This document shows, in pieces, positions 34,123 through 45,508 of a stretch of 64,000 bases of DNA. Both the position numbers and the translations under genes were made by a program. Positions within the stretch are counted from its first letter, which is position 1, and the number at the start of each line of letters is the position of its first letter. The stretch spans positions 930,001 through 994,000 of the forward strand of contig JAWKWH010000001.1 of the NCBI GenBank assembly GCA_041397625.1. The letters are read 5' to 3'. Source of the DNA: JAWKWH01 sp041397625 (lineage in GTDB: Bacteria; Pseudomonadota; Alphaproteobacteria; Rhizobiales; Rhizobiaceae). Below the pieces are notes generated by a model, which ran no database searches, was not told where the DNA came from, and was given only the letters and a program-made list of their open reading frames with translations.

Positions 34123-34195
34123 GAGGGTTCATTCGGGCTCGTGATTCGCGGGGTAAATGCACGAGCCTTCCCGGCGGCATCGGAAGCAGGAATTT

Positions 34196-36643
<2,448 letters not shown>

Positions 36644-36690
36644 CCGCATTTTCGGGTGGCCGGCGCGGTGATTGCGAATAATCTGCGGCC

Positions 36691-37845
36691 ATGACCGCGC
36701 CCGCCTCACCCTTGCGACTGGCTCTCGGCGGCATGATCGCGATGGCGGTGGCCATGGGGATCGGCCGCTTCGTCTACACCCCCATCCTGCCGGGCATGAT
36801 GGAAGGGCTCGGCCTGTCGGCCGGCGATGCCGGCCTGATCGCCTCGGCCAACTATCTGGGCTATCTCGTCGGCGCCGTTGTCGCCTCCGGCGCCTGGGGA
36901 CAGGGGCGCGAGCGGCTGGTCATGCTGGCCGGCCTCGGTGCTTCGGCGGTTCTCGCCGCCGCCATGGCGCTGACCGACAGTCTCGCCGCTTTCCTCCTGA
37001 TCCGCTTCCTTGCAGGCGTCGCCAGCGCCTTCCTGATGGTGTTTTTGTCGACCATCGTCCTCAACCGGCTGATGGCGGTCGGGCGAGAAGACCTTCAGGC
37101 CGTGCATTTCGGCGGTGTTGGCCTCGGCATCGCCACGTCCTCGCTGATGACCGGCGCGCTGGTCCTTGCCGGCGCCGAATGGCCGGCAAGCTGGCTGTGG
37201 GCGGGCGCCATATCGGCGGCCGGCTTCGTTGCCGCCTGGTTGATGGTCGACCGCGGGCCGGTTTCAGGCGGTCCCGCCAAACCGGAGCCGCCGCTGCCGA
37301 GATCGCCGCGCCTGACCCGCGTCATCATCGCCTACGGCCTGTTCGGCTTCGGCTATGTGATCACCGCCACCTTTCTCGTCGCCATCGTGCGCCAGGGCGA
37401 GGGTGGGCGCCTGTTCGAATCGGCTGTCTGGCTGGCCACCGGCCTTGCCGGCTTCCCCTCGGTGTGGCTGTGGAACAAGGCGGTGCGCCGTATCGGCCTT
37501 GCCAGGACATTCGCCATCGGCTGCCTTGTCGAAGCTGTGGGCGTGGCGGCGAGCGTCGGCATCGGCGGCCATGCCGGGCCGCTGATCGCCGCCCTGCTGC
37601 TCGGCGGTACGTTTATCGCGGTTACCGCTCAGGGCCTGCAGGCCGCCCGCCGGCTGGCCCGTGACGCGCCGCGACGCGCGCTGGCGCTGATGACGGCGTC
37701 CTTCGGCACGGGCCAGATTGTCGGCCCCATCGTCGCCGGTTATCTGGCCGACCATTCGGGCAATTTCGTTTCCGGCAGCGCGCTGGCGGCGGTCTTCCTG
37801 CTCGCCTCGGCGGCGATCATGCCGCGCGATACCGCTCCCCGGTAA
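36691..37845 (+). CDS. YbfB/YjiJ family MFS transporter
   Basis: A 384-residue 12-helix transporter. It starts with LALGGMIAMAVAMGIGRFVY, the typical YbfB/YjiJ opening, followed by TPILPGMMEGLGLSAGDAG. The substrate is unknown. It follows gyrB by 47 bases on the same strand but has no functional link to it; no clear terminator lies between them. Confidence 0.85.
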   Translation: MTAPASPLRLALGGMIAMAVAMGIGRFVYTPILPGMMEGLGLSAGDAGLIASANYLGYLVGAVVASGAWGQGRERLVMLAGLGASAVLAAAMALTDSLAAFLLIRFLAGVASAFLMVFLSTIVLNRLMAVGREDLQAVHFGGVGLGIATSSLMTGALVLAGAEWPASWLWAGAISAAGFVAAWLMVDRGPVSGGPAKPEPPLPRSPRLTRVIIAYGLFGFGYVITATFLVAIVRQGEGGRLFESAVWLATGLAGFPSVWLWNKAVRRIGLARTFAIGCLVEAVGVAASVGIGGHAGPLIAALLLGGTFIAVTAQGLQAARRLARDAPRRALALMTASFGTGQIVGPIVAGYLADHSGNFVSGSALAAVFLLASAAIMPRDTAPR

Positions 37846-37928
37846 CGGCGAGTTTACCGGCCGTATCGCAACGAGGCCCGATTTTGTGTATTAGCCGCAA
37901 ACGGTTTCTATCAAACGGGTGACCTACC

Positions 37929-39218
37929 GTGTTCTCTTTCTTTCCAAGGCCCAAGCTCTATTTCCTCTCCTTCGCGATTTGGGCGCTGGCCTGCGTGCTG
38001 GCATGGTTCTTCTTCTTCATCGACAAGGGGGCATCGCTCAGCCTCGGCGGGCTGGTCGGACTGGGCTTTCCCGACGCGCTTGGCGCTGATGCGGAGGATA
38101 CGGCGAAGACGGCGTTCGCCGCTGCTCAGTCCGCAGCGGAAAACTTCTGGTTCTACGAGTACTTCCTGATCGTAATCGGCGCTTTCGTCGGTTTCTGGAT
38201 GTGGTTTTCGCCCCATCGATGGCAGCGCTGGTCGGTGGCCGGGTCGGCGCTGATCTTCTTCGTCAACTGGTTTCTCGTCCAGCTCGACGTGATGATCAAC
38301 GAATGGTTCGGGACATTTTATGACCTGGTTCAAAAGGCGCTTTCTGCACCGAATGCAATCACGCCATTGGAGTATTACAACGCGATCTGGACATTCCTGG
38401 GAATCGCCATGACCTATGTGTTTGTCGCCTCCCTGTTCGACTTCTTCGTTCAACACTACGTATTCCGTTGGCGTACGTCGATGAACGATTTCTATACGAG
38501 CCACTGGCAGCGGCTACGCCACATTGAGGGCGCATCTCAGCGAATTCAGGAAGATACGATGCGTTTCGCCGACATCACCGAAGATCTCGGCGTCAACCTC
38601 CTGAATTCTCTTATGACGCTGGTAGCTTTTCTTCCACTTCTATGGGGGCTGTCACGGCACGTGACCGAGTTGCCGATAATCGGAGCAGTTCCACATTCAT
38701 TGGTTTTTGTTGCGTTGGTTTGGTCTGCTCTCGGAACGGCGCTTCTCGCTGTTGTGGGAATCCGGCTTCCGGGTCTTGAATTCCGAAATCAGCGTGTGGA
38801 AGCGGCATATCGAAAAGAACTGGTATACGGTGAGGATGATACCGCCCGGGCTGCCCCCCCAACTGTTCTGGCGCTCTTCGCCAATGTTCGGAAGAATTAT
38901 TTTCGGTTATATTTCAATTATTTATACTTTAATTTGGTCCGAATATTCTATCTGCAGTTCGGTGTCATGGTTCCCTACTTGGCATTGGGCCCGACGATCA
39001 TCAGCGGGGCGATAACCCTCGGTGTTATGCAGCAGACGGTTCGTGCATTTAGTCAGGTAGAAAGCTCATTCCAATACCTCGTCCGCGCGTGGAAGACGAT
39101 TGTCAAACTTCTATCGATATACAAGCGCCTGAAAGCCTTCGAGGCCGCGATCTACGGCGACGAGCTTCCCGATATCGACAAGGAGTTCCTGGCGAGGCAA
39201 GGCGAACCGGCAGAGTAG
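37929..39218 (+). CDS. SbmA/BacA-like peptide transporter
   Basis: A 429-residue inner-membrane protein with about seven to eight hydrophobic segments and the SbmA/BacA signature around HYVFRWRTSMNDFY and HIEGASQRIQEDT. Members take up proline-rich and cysteine-rich peptides and in rhizobia and Brucella protect during host infection. It begins with GTG. The ends of the gene look normal, but the interior (roughly 38300-39120) is much richer in A and T; for example 38901-38930 has only 5 G or C of 30. That suggests transfer or recombination within the gene. Confidence 0.88.
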   Translation: MFSFFPRPKLYFLSFAIWALACVLAWFFFFIDKGASLSLGGLVGLGFPDALGADAEDTAKTAFAAAQSAAENFWFYEYFLIVIGAFVGFWMWFSPHRWQRWSVAGSALIFFVNWFLVQLDVMINEWFGTFYDLVQKALSAPNAITPLEYYNAIWTFLGIAMTYVFVASLFDFFVQHYVFRWRTSMNDFYTSHWQRLRHIEGASQRIQEDTMRFADITEDLGVNLLNSLMTLVAFLPLLWGLSRHVTELPIIGAVPHSLVFVALVWSALGTALLAVVGIRLPGLEFRNQRVEAAYRKELVYGEDDTARAAPPTVLALFANVRKNYFRLYFNYLYFNLVRIFYLQFGVMVPYLALGPTIISGAITLGVMQQTVRAFSQVESSFQYLVRAWKTIVKLLSIYKRLKAFEAAIYGDELPDIDKEFLARQGEPAE

Positions 39219-39243
39219 TCGACAACCATGGATCGGCGGTTGG

Positions 39244-40224
39244 TCAACCGCCGATCTGTTCGCCGTCGATCCGGCCGAGATAGTCGCGGTAGGTGATGCA
39301 GTCGACATCCGGCCTGGCGCACACTTCGCCGGCGAAGCGTTCCAGCGCGTCCCAATAGGCGCCGTGGTTCATCAGCGTGAAATGGAAGCCGAGCGACAGC
39401 GGCCGCCTGGCGCCTGAATATTCGCGCTCGAACGCCGCCATGAACGCCTCATGGGCGCGTGCGGAGAATTCCGCCGCCCTGGACGGCGCCTCCAGCCCGC
39501 CCGAATGGCGGACATAGAGATTGTAGTCCATGGCGATGATGCGCCGACCGCGCGGCCCCTCGGGGATCGTCGGCAGCGCGAAACGATAAAGGCCGTTTTT
39601 CGCCCAGGGCCGTTCCGGCCCGCGCGACACGGCGCTGACGTCATAGTGGAAGCCGGCCTTCTTCAGCGCCGTATACATCGCCTTGCCGGTCGACAGGTAG
39701 GGCGCGCGAAAGCCCTTGATCTCGGCCTCCGCAAACCGCTTCCAGCCATGGGGCTCGAACGGGATGCGGTTCAGTGTCCAGGCGTCTTTCACGAACGAGG
39801 CAAAGGCGGCGTGCTCGGCCAGCCAGTCGGCTTCCTTCCACTTACCGCCGTCGAAATGGCCGCAGCCATGGCTGGCGATCTCGTGGCCCTCGCGCCGCGC
39901 CGCCCAAATCTGCCTGAGCCGGCCGGCGACCTCGTCGCGCGAATGGGCGAAGCCGACATTGGACTTGCCGGCGGCCGTTCGCGGTCCGCGATAGAGGTCG
40001 CGGATTTCCGGCCCGATCAGATAGGTGCATGAAACGAAATAGGTGAAGCGTGCGCCGGTTTTGCGTGAAAGCGCCCGACTGCGCTCCCATTGCCCGATCG
40101 CCTGGGCGCCGTCAAAGGAGATCAGGATGATCTGCGGCGGCCTGGCGGACCCGCCCGCGTCCGCCGCCACGACGTACAATAACCCGGACAGCGCGAAAAC
40201 AACGATACGTAACGCAACGAACAT
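39244..40224 (-). CDS. Polysaccharide deacetylase family protein (NodB fold)
   Basis: A 326-residue exported protein, signal peptide to about residue 23. The NodB-type domain starts with IILISFDGAQ, where the usual catalytic pair TFDDG is changed to SFDGA, keeping one aspartate. The histidine motif is kept as SHGCGH. RAPYLSTGKAMY corresponds to motif 3 (R-x-P-Y). Activity may therefore be altered; target could be peptidoglycan or surface glycan. Convergent with bacA, divergent gap to the DksA-like gene. Confidence 0.78.
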   Translation of the reverse strand: MFVALRIVVFALSGLLYVVAADAGGSARPPQIILISFDGAQAIGQWERSRALSRKTGARFTYFVSCTYLIGPEIRDLYRGPRTAAGKSNVGFAHSRDEVAGRLRQIWAARREGHEIASHGCGHFDGGKWKEADWLAEHAAFASFVKDAWTLNRIPFEPHGWKRFAEAEIKGFRAPYLSTGKAMYTALKKAGFHYDVSAVSRGPERPWAKNGLYRFALPTIPEGPRGRRIIAMDYNLYVRHSGGLEAPSRAAEFSARAHEAFMAAFEREYSGARRPLSLGFHFTLMNHGAYWDALERFAGEVCARPDVDCITYRDYLGRIDGEQIGG

Positions 40225-40333
40225 GTGATCTGGACTATCGCACTCTTGGGCGTGGAAGCTGCCGGACGGTAATTCTGCGTCGAAATTAAGGTTTTGTTAA
40301 GGCTGGCGGCCGGCTCGCCGGATTTTGGCCAAC

Positions 40334-40669
40334 CTACCGTCCGGCGCAGCGTACGCAGCGTTCCGCCATCGGGTCGATCTTCAGCCGCCCGTCTGGAATC
40401 TCCTCGCCGCACTCCCCGCAATAGCCATAGTCGCCAGCGGCAAGCCGCCTCTCGGCCATCTCGATGCGCACCAGATCGCGCTTGCGCGCCCGTTCCGCCG
40501 CCTGTTGCATGGCCTGGTTTTGCAGCGCGTCCATGCGCGACAGGCGCCCGACCGCCTGCTGGTCGAGCTCGACGGGAGCCCGGGCATCCGCCGACAATTG
40601 GGAAAACTCCTCGAGCTCCGCCTTCTTCGCCACAAGCCGTTGGTGTGCCCTGTCGGTGTCGATCGTCAT
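40334..40669 (-). CDS. DksA/TraR-type zinc-finger protein
   Basis: A 111-residue protein: a long helical coiled-coil hairpin (about 5-75) and a C4 zinc finger with cysteines 84, 87, 105 and 108 (CGECG and CVRC). It is shorter than canonical DksA (about 150), nearer to TraR/YocK-like members. The coiled-coil tip of DksA that reaches the polymerase active site carries two aspartates; here they are not obvious, so ppGpp synergy is unsure. Confidence 0.85.
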   Translation of the reverse strand: MTIDTDRAHQRLVAKKAELEEFSQLSADARAPVELDQQAVGRLSRMDALQNQAMQQAAERARKRDLVRIEMAERRLAAGDYGYCGECGEEIPDGRLKIDPMAERCVRCAGR

Positions 40670-40779
40670 CGCTCCAGTCTATGCGCGCACGCCCTTCCGA
40701 TCAAACGACACTCCGCGCTTGTCCTTGCCAACGGGCAAAGCCCGGCTAACATCGCCGCACCCTCGCAGGGAGATTCGCC

Positions 40780-41349
40780 ATGCTCGTTCTCATCATCGGC
40801 CTGATTGTGTTTCTCGGCGTCCATTCGCTTCGCGTCATCGCGCCCGGCTGGCGCGACGGCCGTGTCGCGGCGATGGGCGAGGGGCCATGGAAGGGCGTCT
40901 ATTCGCTGATCTCGATCGCCGGCTTCATCCTCATGGTCTGGGGTTACGCGTTGGCGCGGCCGGATGCGCCGTTCTTCTACGAGCCGCCAGCCTGGGTGAA
41001 GCACGCCGTCGCGCTGGTGATGCTGATCGCGCTGATTATCTTCGTGGCATCGCAGCTTCCCGCCGGCAAGATGAAGCCGGCGCTGAAGCACCCGATGCTG
41101 GTGTCGGTGAAGTTGTGGGCCGTCGCCCATCTTTTCGCCAATGGCGATCTTGCCTCCATCCTGCTGTTCGGTTCATTCCTCGCCTGGGCGGTCGTCGACC
41201 GCATCTCGGTTGGCAGGCGCGACGCGCCGCTGCCCGTGGAAGGGTCCGTGACCTGGGACATCGTGGCGATCGTCGCCGGCGTGGCGATCTATCTGCTCTT
41301 CGTGTGGAACCTGCACGCCTGGCTGTTCGGCGTCGTGCCCTTCGGCTGA
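40780..41349 (+). CDS. NnrU family membrane protein
   Basis: A 189-residue protein with five to six membrane helices. HSLRVIAPGWRD at the N-terminus, HPMLVSVKLWAVAHL and ANGDLASILLFGSFLAWAV in the middle are NnrU signatures. NnrU was named for nitric oxide reductase clusters, but no nor genes are present, and related proteins occur in non-denitrifiers (NnrU/isomerase-like fold). AGGGAGA lies before the ATG. Role here unknown. Confidence 0.88.
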   Translation: MLVLIIGLIVFLGVHSLRVIAPGWRDGRVAAMGEGPWKGVYSLISIAGFILMVWGYALARPDAPFFYEPPAWVKHAVALVMLIALIIFVASQLPAGKMKPALKHPMLVSVKLWAVAHLFANGDLASILLFGSFLAWAVVDRISVGRRDAPLPVEGSVTWDIVAIVAGVAIYLLFVWNLHAWLFGVVPFG

Positions 41350-41447
41350 TCGGCCGGGATCGGGCATTTTCTGGGATCGCCCCCTTTCACCGCCCAAAAA
41401 AAACGCTACAAGGCCGGTAAGAGTGCAGGGATCAGATCGGAAAAATT

Positions 41448-42113
41448 ATGTCCGACGACAGTTTCATCCGCGAGGTCGACGAGCAGCTCCGCCAGGATCG
41501 CGCCAAGGAATTGTGGCAGCGATACGGTATCTGGATAGTCGGCGCGGCCATCGCCATCGTGGTCGGCACGGCGGGCGTTCGCGGCTACCAGTACTGGGTG
41601 GAGAAGCAGGCCAACGCCTCCGGCGACGCCTTCCTGAAGGCCATGACCCTTGCCAGCGAGGGCAAGTCGGATGAGGCGCTTGTCGCGCTCGCCGAGCTGG
41701 AAAAGGACGGCTACGGCGCCTATCCGGTGCTGGCGCGCATGCGCGCGGCCACCGTTCAGGCCGAGAAGGGCGAGTTTGCCGCCGCCGTGGAAGGCTTTGA
41801 TGCCGTAGCCGCGGACGACGACATCGCACCGGCGATCCGTGACATGGCGCGGCTGCGCGCCGCCCTGCTTCTGGTCGATCATGGCGGCCGGGAAGACGTG
41901 GTTACCCGCGTCGAACCGCTGACGTCCGACGGCAATCCGCTGCGCCACTCCGCCCGCGAGGCGCTTGGCCTTGCCGACTGGAAGGCCGGCAACGTGTCGG
42001 ATGCGCTGAAGCTGTTCGAACAGGTCTCCGCCGACGAGACCGCGCCGCGCAACGCGCGTCAGCGTGCCGAACTCATGGCCGAACTGATCCGCGGGTCGGG
42101 CACCGGTTCCTGA
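41448..42113 (+). CDS. YfgM-like tetratricopeptide protein
   Basis: A 221-residue bitopic protein: short cytoplasmic N-terminus (DDSFIREVDEQLRQDRAKEL), one membrane helix (about 29-46), then a TPR-like periplasmic domain. This is the YfgM/DUF2133 layout; YfgM in E. coli is a periplasmic chaperone partner of the Sec translocon. It precedes der by ten bases, like the yfgM-bamB-der order in enterobacteria but without bamB. Confidence 0.85.
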   Translation: MSDDSFIREVDEQLRQDRAKELWQRYGIWIVGAAIAIVVGTAGVRGYQYWVEKQANASGDAFLKAMTLASEGKSDEALVALAELEKDGYGAYPVLARMRAATVQAEKGEFAAAVEGFDAVAADDDIAPAIRDMARLRAALLLVDHGGREDVVTRVEPLTSDGNPLRHSAREALGLADWKAGNVSDALKLFEQVSADETAPRNARQRAELMAELIRGSGTGS

Positions 42114-42123
42114 TCCGGCAATC

Positions 42124-43557
42124 ATGTCGTTCAAGGTAGCCATCGTCGGCCGACCCAATGTCGGCAAGTCGACGCTGTTCAACCGGCTTGTCGGGCGCAA
42201 GCTGGCGCTGGTGGACGACACGCCGGGGGTCACCCGCGACCGGCGCGTCCACGATGCCCGCCTGTTCGACCTGCGCTTCGAGGTGATCGACACCGCCGGG
42301 TTCGAGGAGGCCGGCGAAGAGACGCTCGAGGGCCGAATGCGCCTGCAGACGGTCACGGCGGTCGACGAGGCCGACCTCGTCCTGTTCGTCGTCGATGCCA
42401 GGACCGGCCTCACGCCGACCGATCACGCATTCGCCGACATCGTCCGGCGTACCGCCAAGCCGGTGGTGCTGGTCGCCAACAAGGCCGAAGCGCGCGGATC
42501 GGAAGGCGGGTTGCTGGAGGCCTGGGAGCTGGGCATCGGCGAGCCCGTGGCGATCTCCGCCGAGCACGGGCAGGGCATGGTCGACCTGCGCGAGGCGATG
42601 GTCGGGGCACTGGGAGAGGAGCGTGCGCTCGGCGGCACGGGGGAGGACGAGGCCGGGCTCGCAAGCGCCGGGCAACTCGCCGGCGACGACATAGACGATC
42701 CCGACAGCGACGACATTCCCGCCTACGACGCGACCAGACCGCTGCGGATAGCCATTGTCGGGCGGCCCAATGCCGGCAAGTCGACGCTGATCAACAGGCT
42801 CATTGGCGAGGATCGCATGCTGACCGGGCCGGAGGCGGGGATCACGCGCGATTCCATTTCCGTCGACTGGACCTGGCGCGGCCGGCGGGTGAAACTGTTC
42901 GACACGGCCGGCATGCGTCGCAAAGCCAGGGTGCAGGAGAAGCTGGAGAAGCTCTCGGTCGCCGACGGGCTGCGCGCCATCCGCTTCGCCGAGGTGGTGA
43001 TCATCGTCTTCGACGCCACCATCCCCTTCGAGAAGCAGGATCTGCAGATCGCCGACCTGATCATTCGCGAGGGCAGGGCGCCGGTGATCGCGTTCAACAA
43101 GTGGGACCTGATCGAGGATCGCCAGAAGACGCTGGCCGAGCTCAGGCAACAGACGGTCCGCCTGCTGCCGCAGGTGCGCGGACTCCAGGCGGTGCCGGTT
43201 TCCGCGGAGACCGGATACGGGCTCGACCGGCTGCTGGAAGCGGTCACCCGCACGCATGAGGTCTGGAACCGGCGCGTCTCGACGGGCCGGCTGAACCGCT
43301 GGCTCGAGCGTGCCGTCGCCCAGCATCCACCGCCGGCGGTGGCCGGTCGCCGATTGCGCATCAAGTACCTGACCCAGATCAAGACCCGACCGCCCGGCTT
43401 CGTTGCGTCCTGCACCAGGCCGGACGCGATGCCGCGCTCCTACGAGCGCTATCTGATCAATGGGCTGCGCGAGGCGTTCGACATGCCCGGCGTGCCGATC
43501 CGCATCGCGTTTCGGGCCGGCAACAACCCCTATGCCGGCAAGGCGAAAAAACGCTGA
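42124..43557 (+). CDS. der: Ribosome assembly GTPase Der (EngA)
   Basis: A 477-residue double-GTPase. First G domain: GRPNVGKST (about 9-17), DTAGFEE, NKAE. An acidic linker (about 160-200, GGTGEDEAGLASAGQ) separates it from the second: GRPNAGKST, DTAGMRRKARVQ, NKWD. The C-terminal KH-like domain ends RIAFRAGNNPYAGK. Der helps mature the 50S subunit. The linker is longer than in E. coli, common in alphaproteobacteria. Confidence 0.97.
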   Translation: MSFKVAIVGRPNVGKSTLFNRLVGRKLALVDDTPGVTRDRRVHDARLFDLRFEVIDTAGFEEAGEETLEGRMRLQTVTAVDEADLVLFVVDARTGLTPTDHAFADIVRRTAKPVVLVANKAEARGSEGGLLEAWELGIGEPVAISAEHGQGMVDLREAMVGALGEERALGGTGEDEAGLASAGQLAGDDIDDPDSDDIPAYDATRPLRIAIVGRPNAGKSTLINRLIGEDRMLTGPEAGITRDSISVDWTWRGRRVKLFDTAGMRRKARVQEKLEKLSVADGLRAIRFAEVVIIVFDATIPFEKQDLQIADLIIREGRAPVIAFNKWDLIEDRQKTLAELRQQTVRLLPQVRGLQAVPVSAETGYGLDRLLEAVTRTHEVWNRRVSTGRLNRWLERAVAQHPPPAVAGRRLRIKYLTQIKTRPPGFVASCTRPDAMPRSYERYLINGLREAFDMPGVPIRIAFRAGNNPYAGKAKKR

Positions 43558-43573
43558 CCCCGGGGACCCGGAT

Positions 43574-43621
43574 ACCGGAAAAATTTTTCCGGTCCCGTTA
43601 ACCGGCGATCAAGGTTAACGG
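43574..43621. repeat. Two adjacent perfect inverted repeats between der and cell-wall hydrolase
   Basis: First dyad: a 20-base perfect palindrome at 43574-43593 with AAAAATTTTT at its centre and ACCGG/CCGGT ends. Second dyad: CCGTTAACC (43595-43603) and GGTTAACGG (43613-43621) with a nine-base spacer. They lie 17 bases after the der stop and end about 50 bases before the hydrolase GTG. The first could end der transcription; the second looks more like an operator with TTAA half-sites. Confidence 0.65.
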
Positions 43622-43672
43622 CCCAATATCGCGAAACGTTGTGTGAACCGTCCGCGTTCTGGAGAGTGTTTC

Positions 43673-44851
43673 GTGCGTTTTTCCGGCATCAAGCGCCGCG
43701 GCGACAATAATCGCTCGCTGCTGGCTCCCATCATCATCGGACTTGGCATCTGGATCGGGTTTCCGACCGTCGCCGCTTTCCAGGACATGGCCAGCCTGGT
43801 TTCCGGCGCCGACAATGCCGGCACGCGCTGGAACAGCTATATCCAGTCCTCGGCGGCCGGATCCCTGCACAAGGCGGAGATGAAGTTCGCCGAAGGCGAC
43901 CTGGCCACCGGGTCGATTTCCGGCGGCGGCGTCGACGCGCCGGGTATCGGCAAGGTGGCGTTCTCGCCGCAGAAGGCGGCGACCGAACAATTGCCCGACG
44001 AGGACCGCGTCAACCGCGCCGACAAGCGCGACCGGCTGATCGAGGTCGTGCCCGTGGCGCCACCTAAGGACTTCAATGCCGGATCCGTCGTCGACAGGTC
44101 CTCTTCGCTCCTGCAGCCGCAGATGAGCGACAAACTGGCCATGGCTTTCGTGAAACCCGCCATCAAGGGCCGGGAAATCAAGATCGCCACGACCTTCTTC
44201 GTGCCGCGCGAGGAGAACAAGGTGATCGGCGTCAGCCGCATGCTGGCCGGCCTTGTGACCAACAACCGCCCTGACATCCTTGCCACCGCCTACGCGCCGG
44301 CGAAGCCCGACTACGCCAAGGCCTCGCCCTTCGCCAGCCTGTTGCGTGACGAGAAGGCCGAGAAGCGCGGCCGCTTCATTCCGCCGGCGCGCAAGGGCGA
44401 CCATGACTGGGTGAAGCGGCCGCTTCCCGCAAGCGTGTTTTCCAAACGTGAACAGCAATGTCTGACGGCGGGTGTCTATTTCGAGGCCCGCGGCGAATCG
44501 GTCGCCGGACAGGCCGCCGTGGCGCAGGTAATCCTCAACCGGGTACGCAATCCCGACTATCCCAACAGCGTGTGCGGCGTGGTCTACCAGAACAAGTCGT
44601 GGCGCAATCGCTGCCAGTTCTCGTTTGCCTGCGACGGCATTCGCGATCGCGTTGCCAGTCCGGCCCACTGGAAAACCGCCGAGGAGGTGGCGCAGGCCGT
44701 CACCGCCGGCGTGATCTGGTTTCCCGAAGTGGGGTCGGCAACCCATTATCACGCCACCTACGTGCATCCGCGGTGGGCCCGCACCATGCAGCGCATGCAG
44801 AAGATCGGCCAGCATATTTTCTACCGCACCTATGGCGGTGGCTGGAGCTGA
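43673..44851 (+). CDS. SleB-type cell wall hydrolase
   Basis: A 392-residue protein with an N-terminal membrane anchor (about 13-32), a long low-complexity periplasmic linker, and a C-terminal hydrolase domain (about 265-375) of the SleB/Hydrolase_2 family: LTAGVYFEARGESVAGQAA with the catalytic glutamate, then VILNRVRNPDYPNSVCGVVY and a cysteine pair. It should cut peptidoglycan, as a lytic transglycosylase or amidase. GTG 43673 is preferred since GGAGAG lies upstream; a GTG 30 bases earlier is also in frame. Confidence 0.85.
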   Translation: MRFSGIKRRGDNNRSLLAPIIIGLGIWIGFPTVAAFQDMASLVSGADNAGTRWNSYIQSSAAGSLHKAEMKFAEGDLATGSISGGGVDAPGIGKVAFSPQKAATEQLPDEDRVNRADKRDRLIEVVPVAPPKDFNAGSVVDRSSSLLQPQMSDKLAMAFVKPAIKGREIKIATTFFVPREENKVIGVSRMLAGLVTNNRPDILATAYAPAKPDYAKASPFASLLRDEKAEKRGRFIPPARKGDHDWVKRPLPASVFSKREQQCLTAGVYFEARGESVAGQAAVAQVILNRVRNPDYPNSVCGVVYQNKSWRNRCQFSFACDGIRDRVASPAHWKTAEEVAQAVTAGVIWFPEVGSATHYHATYVHPRWARTMQRMQKIGQHIFYRTYGGGWS

Positions 44852-44977
44852 TCGGCCGCCATCGAAGACGGGAATCGCCGGCAGCCGGCGGTCCGGCGGC
44901 GAAGGCGCTTTGTCGCACCTTCTCAAGTTATTGAAAAACAACAATTAATATACATTTGTAACATTGATTGCGCCCGC

Positions 44978-45006
44978 TTGACTGTAGGGGGGCGTCTCAC
45001 TATGGT
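44978..45006 (+). promoter_or_regulatory. Candidate sigma-70 promoter for the atp F0 operon
   Basis: TTGACT (44978-44983) and TATGGT (45001-45006) are 17 bases apart. Transcription would begin near 45013, about 50 bases before the atpI GTG. The DNA just upstream (44930-44965) is AT-rich, like an UP element. Confidence 0.6.
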
Positions 45007-45063
45007 GCGCGCGACTTTGAAGCGGGCAAGCGGATTTCCGATTGACCGGCCGGGAGGGATGCG

Positions 45064-45471
45064 GTGACTGAGGGTCGAAGACCTGATGATGCCGGCAGAG
45101 CCGGCCGCGAAGAAACGCAAAGACCTGCCTTCAAGGACGATGAACTCGAACGTCGCCGCAGGGAACTCGATGCCGCACTGGCATCGCGCAGCCGGCAGCA
45201 GGAAGCCGAAAGCCGCAGGGCCGCATCGCCCGGCAGTGCTGCCGGCTTTGCAACGGCGCTGAAACTGTCGAGCGAGTTCATCGCAGGAATTCTGGTGGGC
45301 ACGGCGATCGGCTGGCTCATCGACAAGCTTGCGGGCACCTCGCCCTGGGGGATGATTATCTTCCTTTTGCTGGGGTTCGGCGCGGGCGTATTGAACGTGC
45401 TGCGATCGGCCGGTCTGGTGGCCGAGCGGTCGCTGCGGAGCAACGGGGCGGAAACGCCGCCTGACGAATAG
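45064..45471 (+). CDS. atpI: ATP synthase assembly protein I (AtpI)
   Basis: A 135-residue protein: 60 charged residues with coiled-coil character, then two membrane helices (about 74-92 and 98-116; LSSEFIAGILVGTAIGWLI). AtpI helps assemble the c-ring. It is GTG-initiated with GGGAGGG seven bases upstream. It is first in the atpI-B-E-F'-F operon; the F1 genes are absent, as in other alphaproteobacteria where F0 and F1 operons are separate. Confidence 0.92.
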   Translation: MTEGRRPDDAGRAGREETQRPAFKDDELERRRRELDAALASRSRQQEAESRRAASPGSAAGFATALKLSSEFIAGILVGTAIGWLIDKLAGTSPWGMIIFLLLGFGAGVLNVLRSAGLVAERSLRSNGAETPPDE

Positions 45472-45508
45472 GTCGCCGCGATCGCGGTGTTGAATACGGG
45501 GGTTGAAA

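Noticed and set aside
43595..43621. Canonical CtrA site
   Set aside because: TTAA half-sites are present, but the spacing is 13 bases rather than seven.
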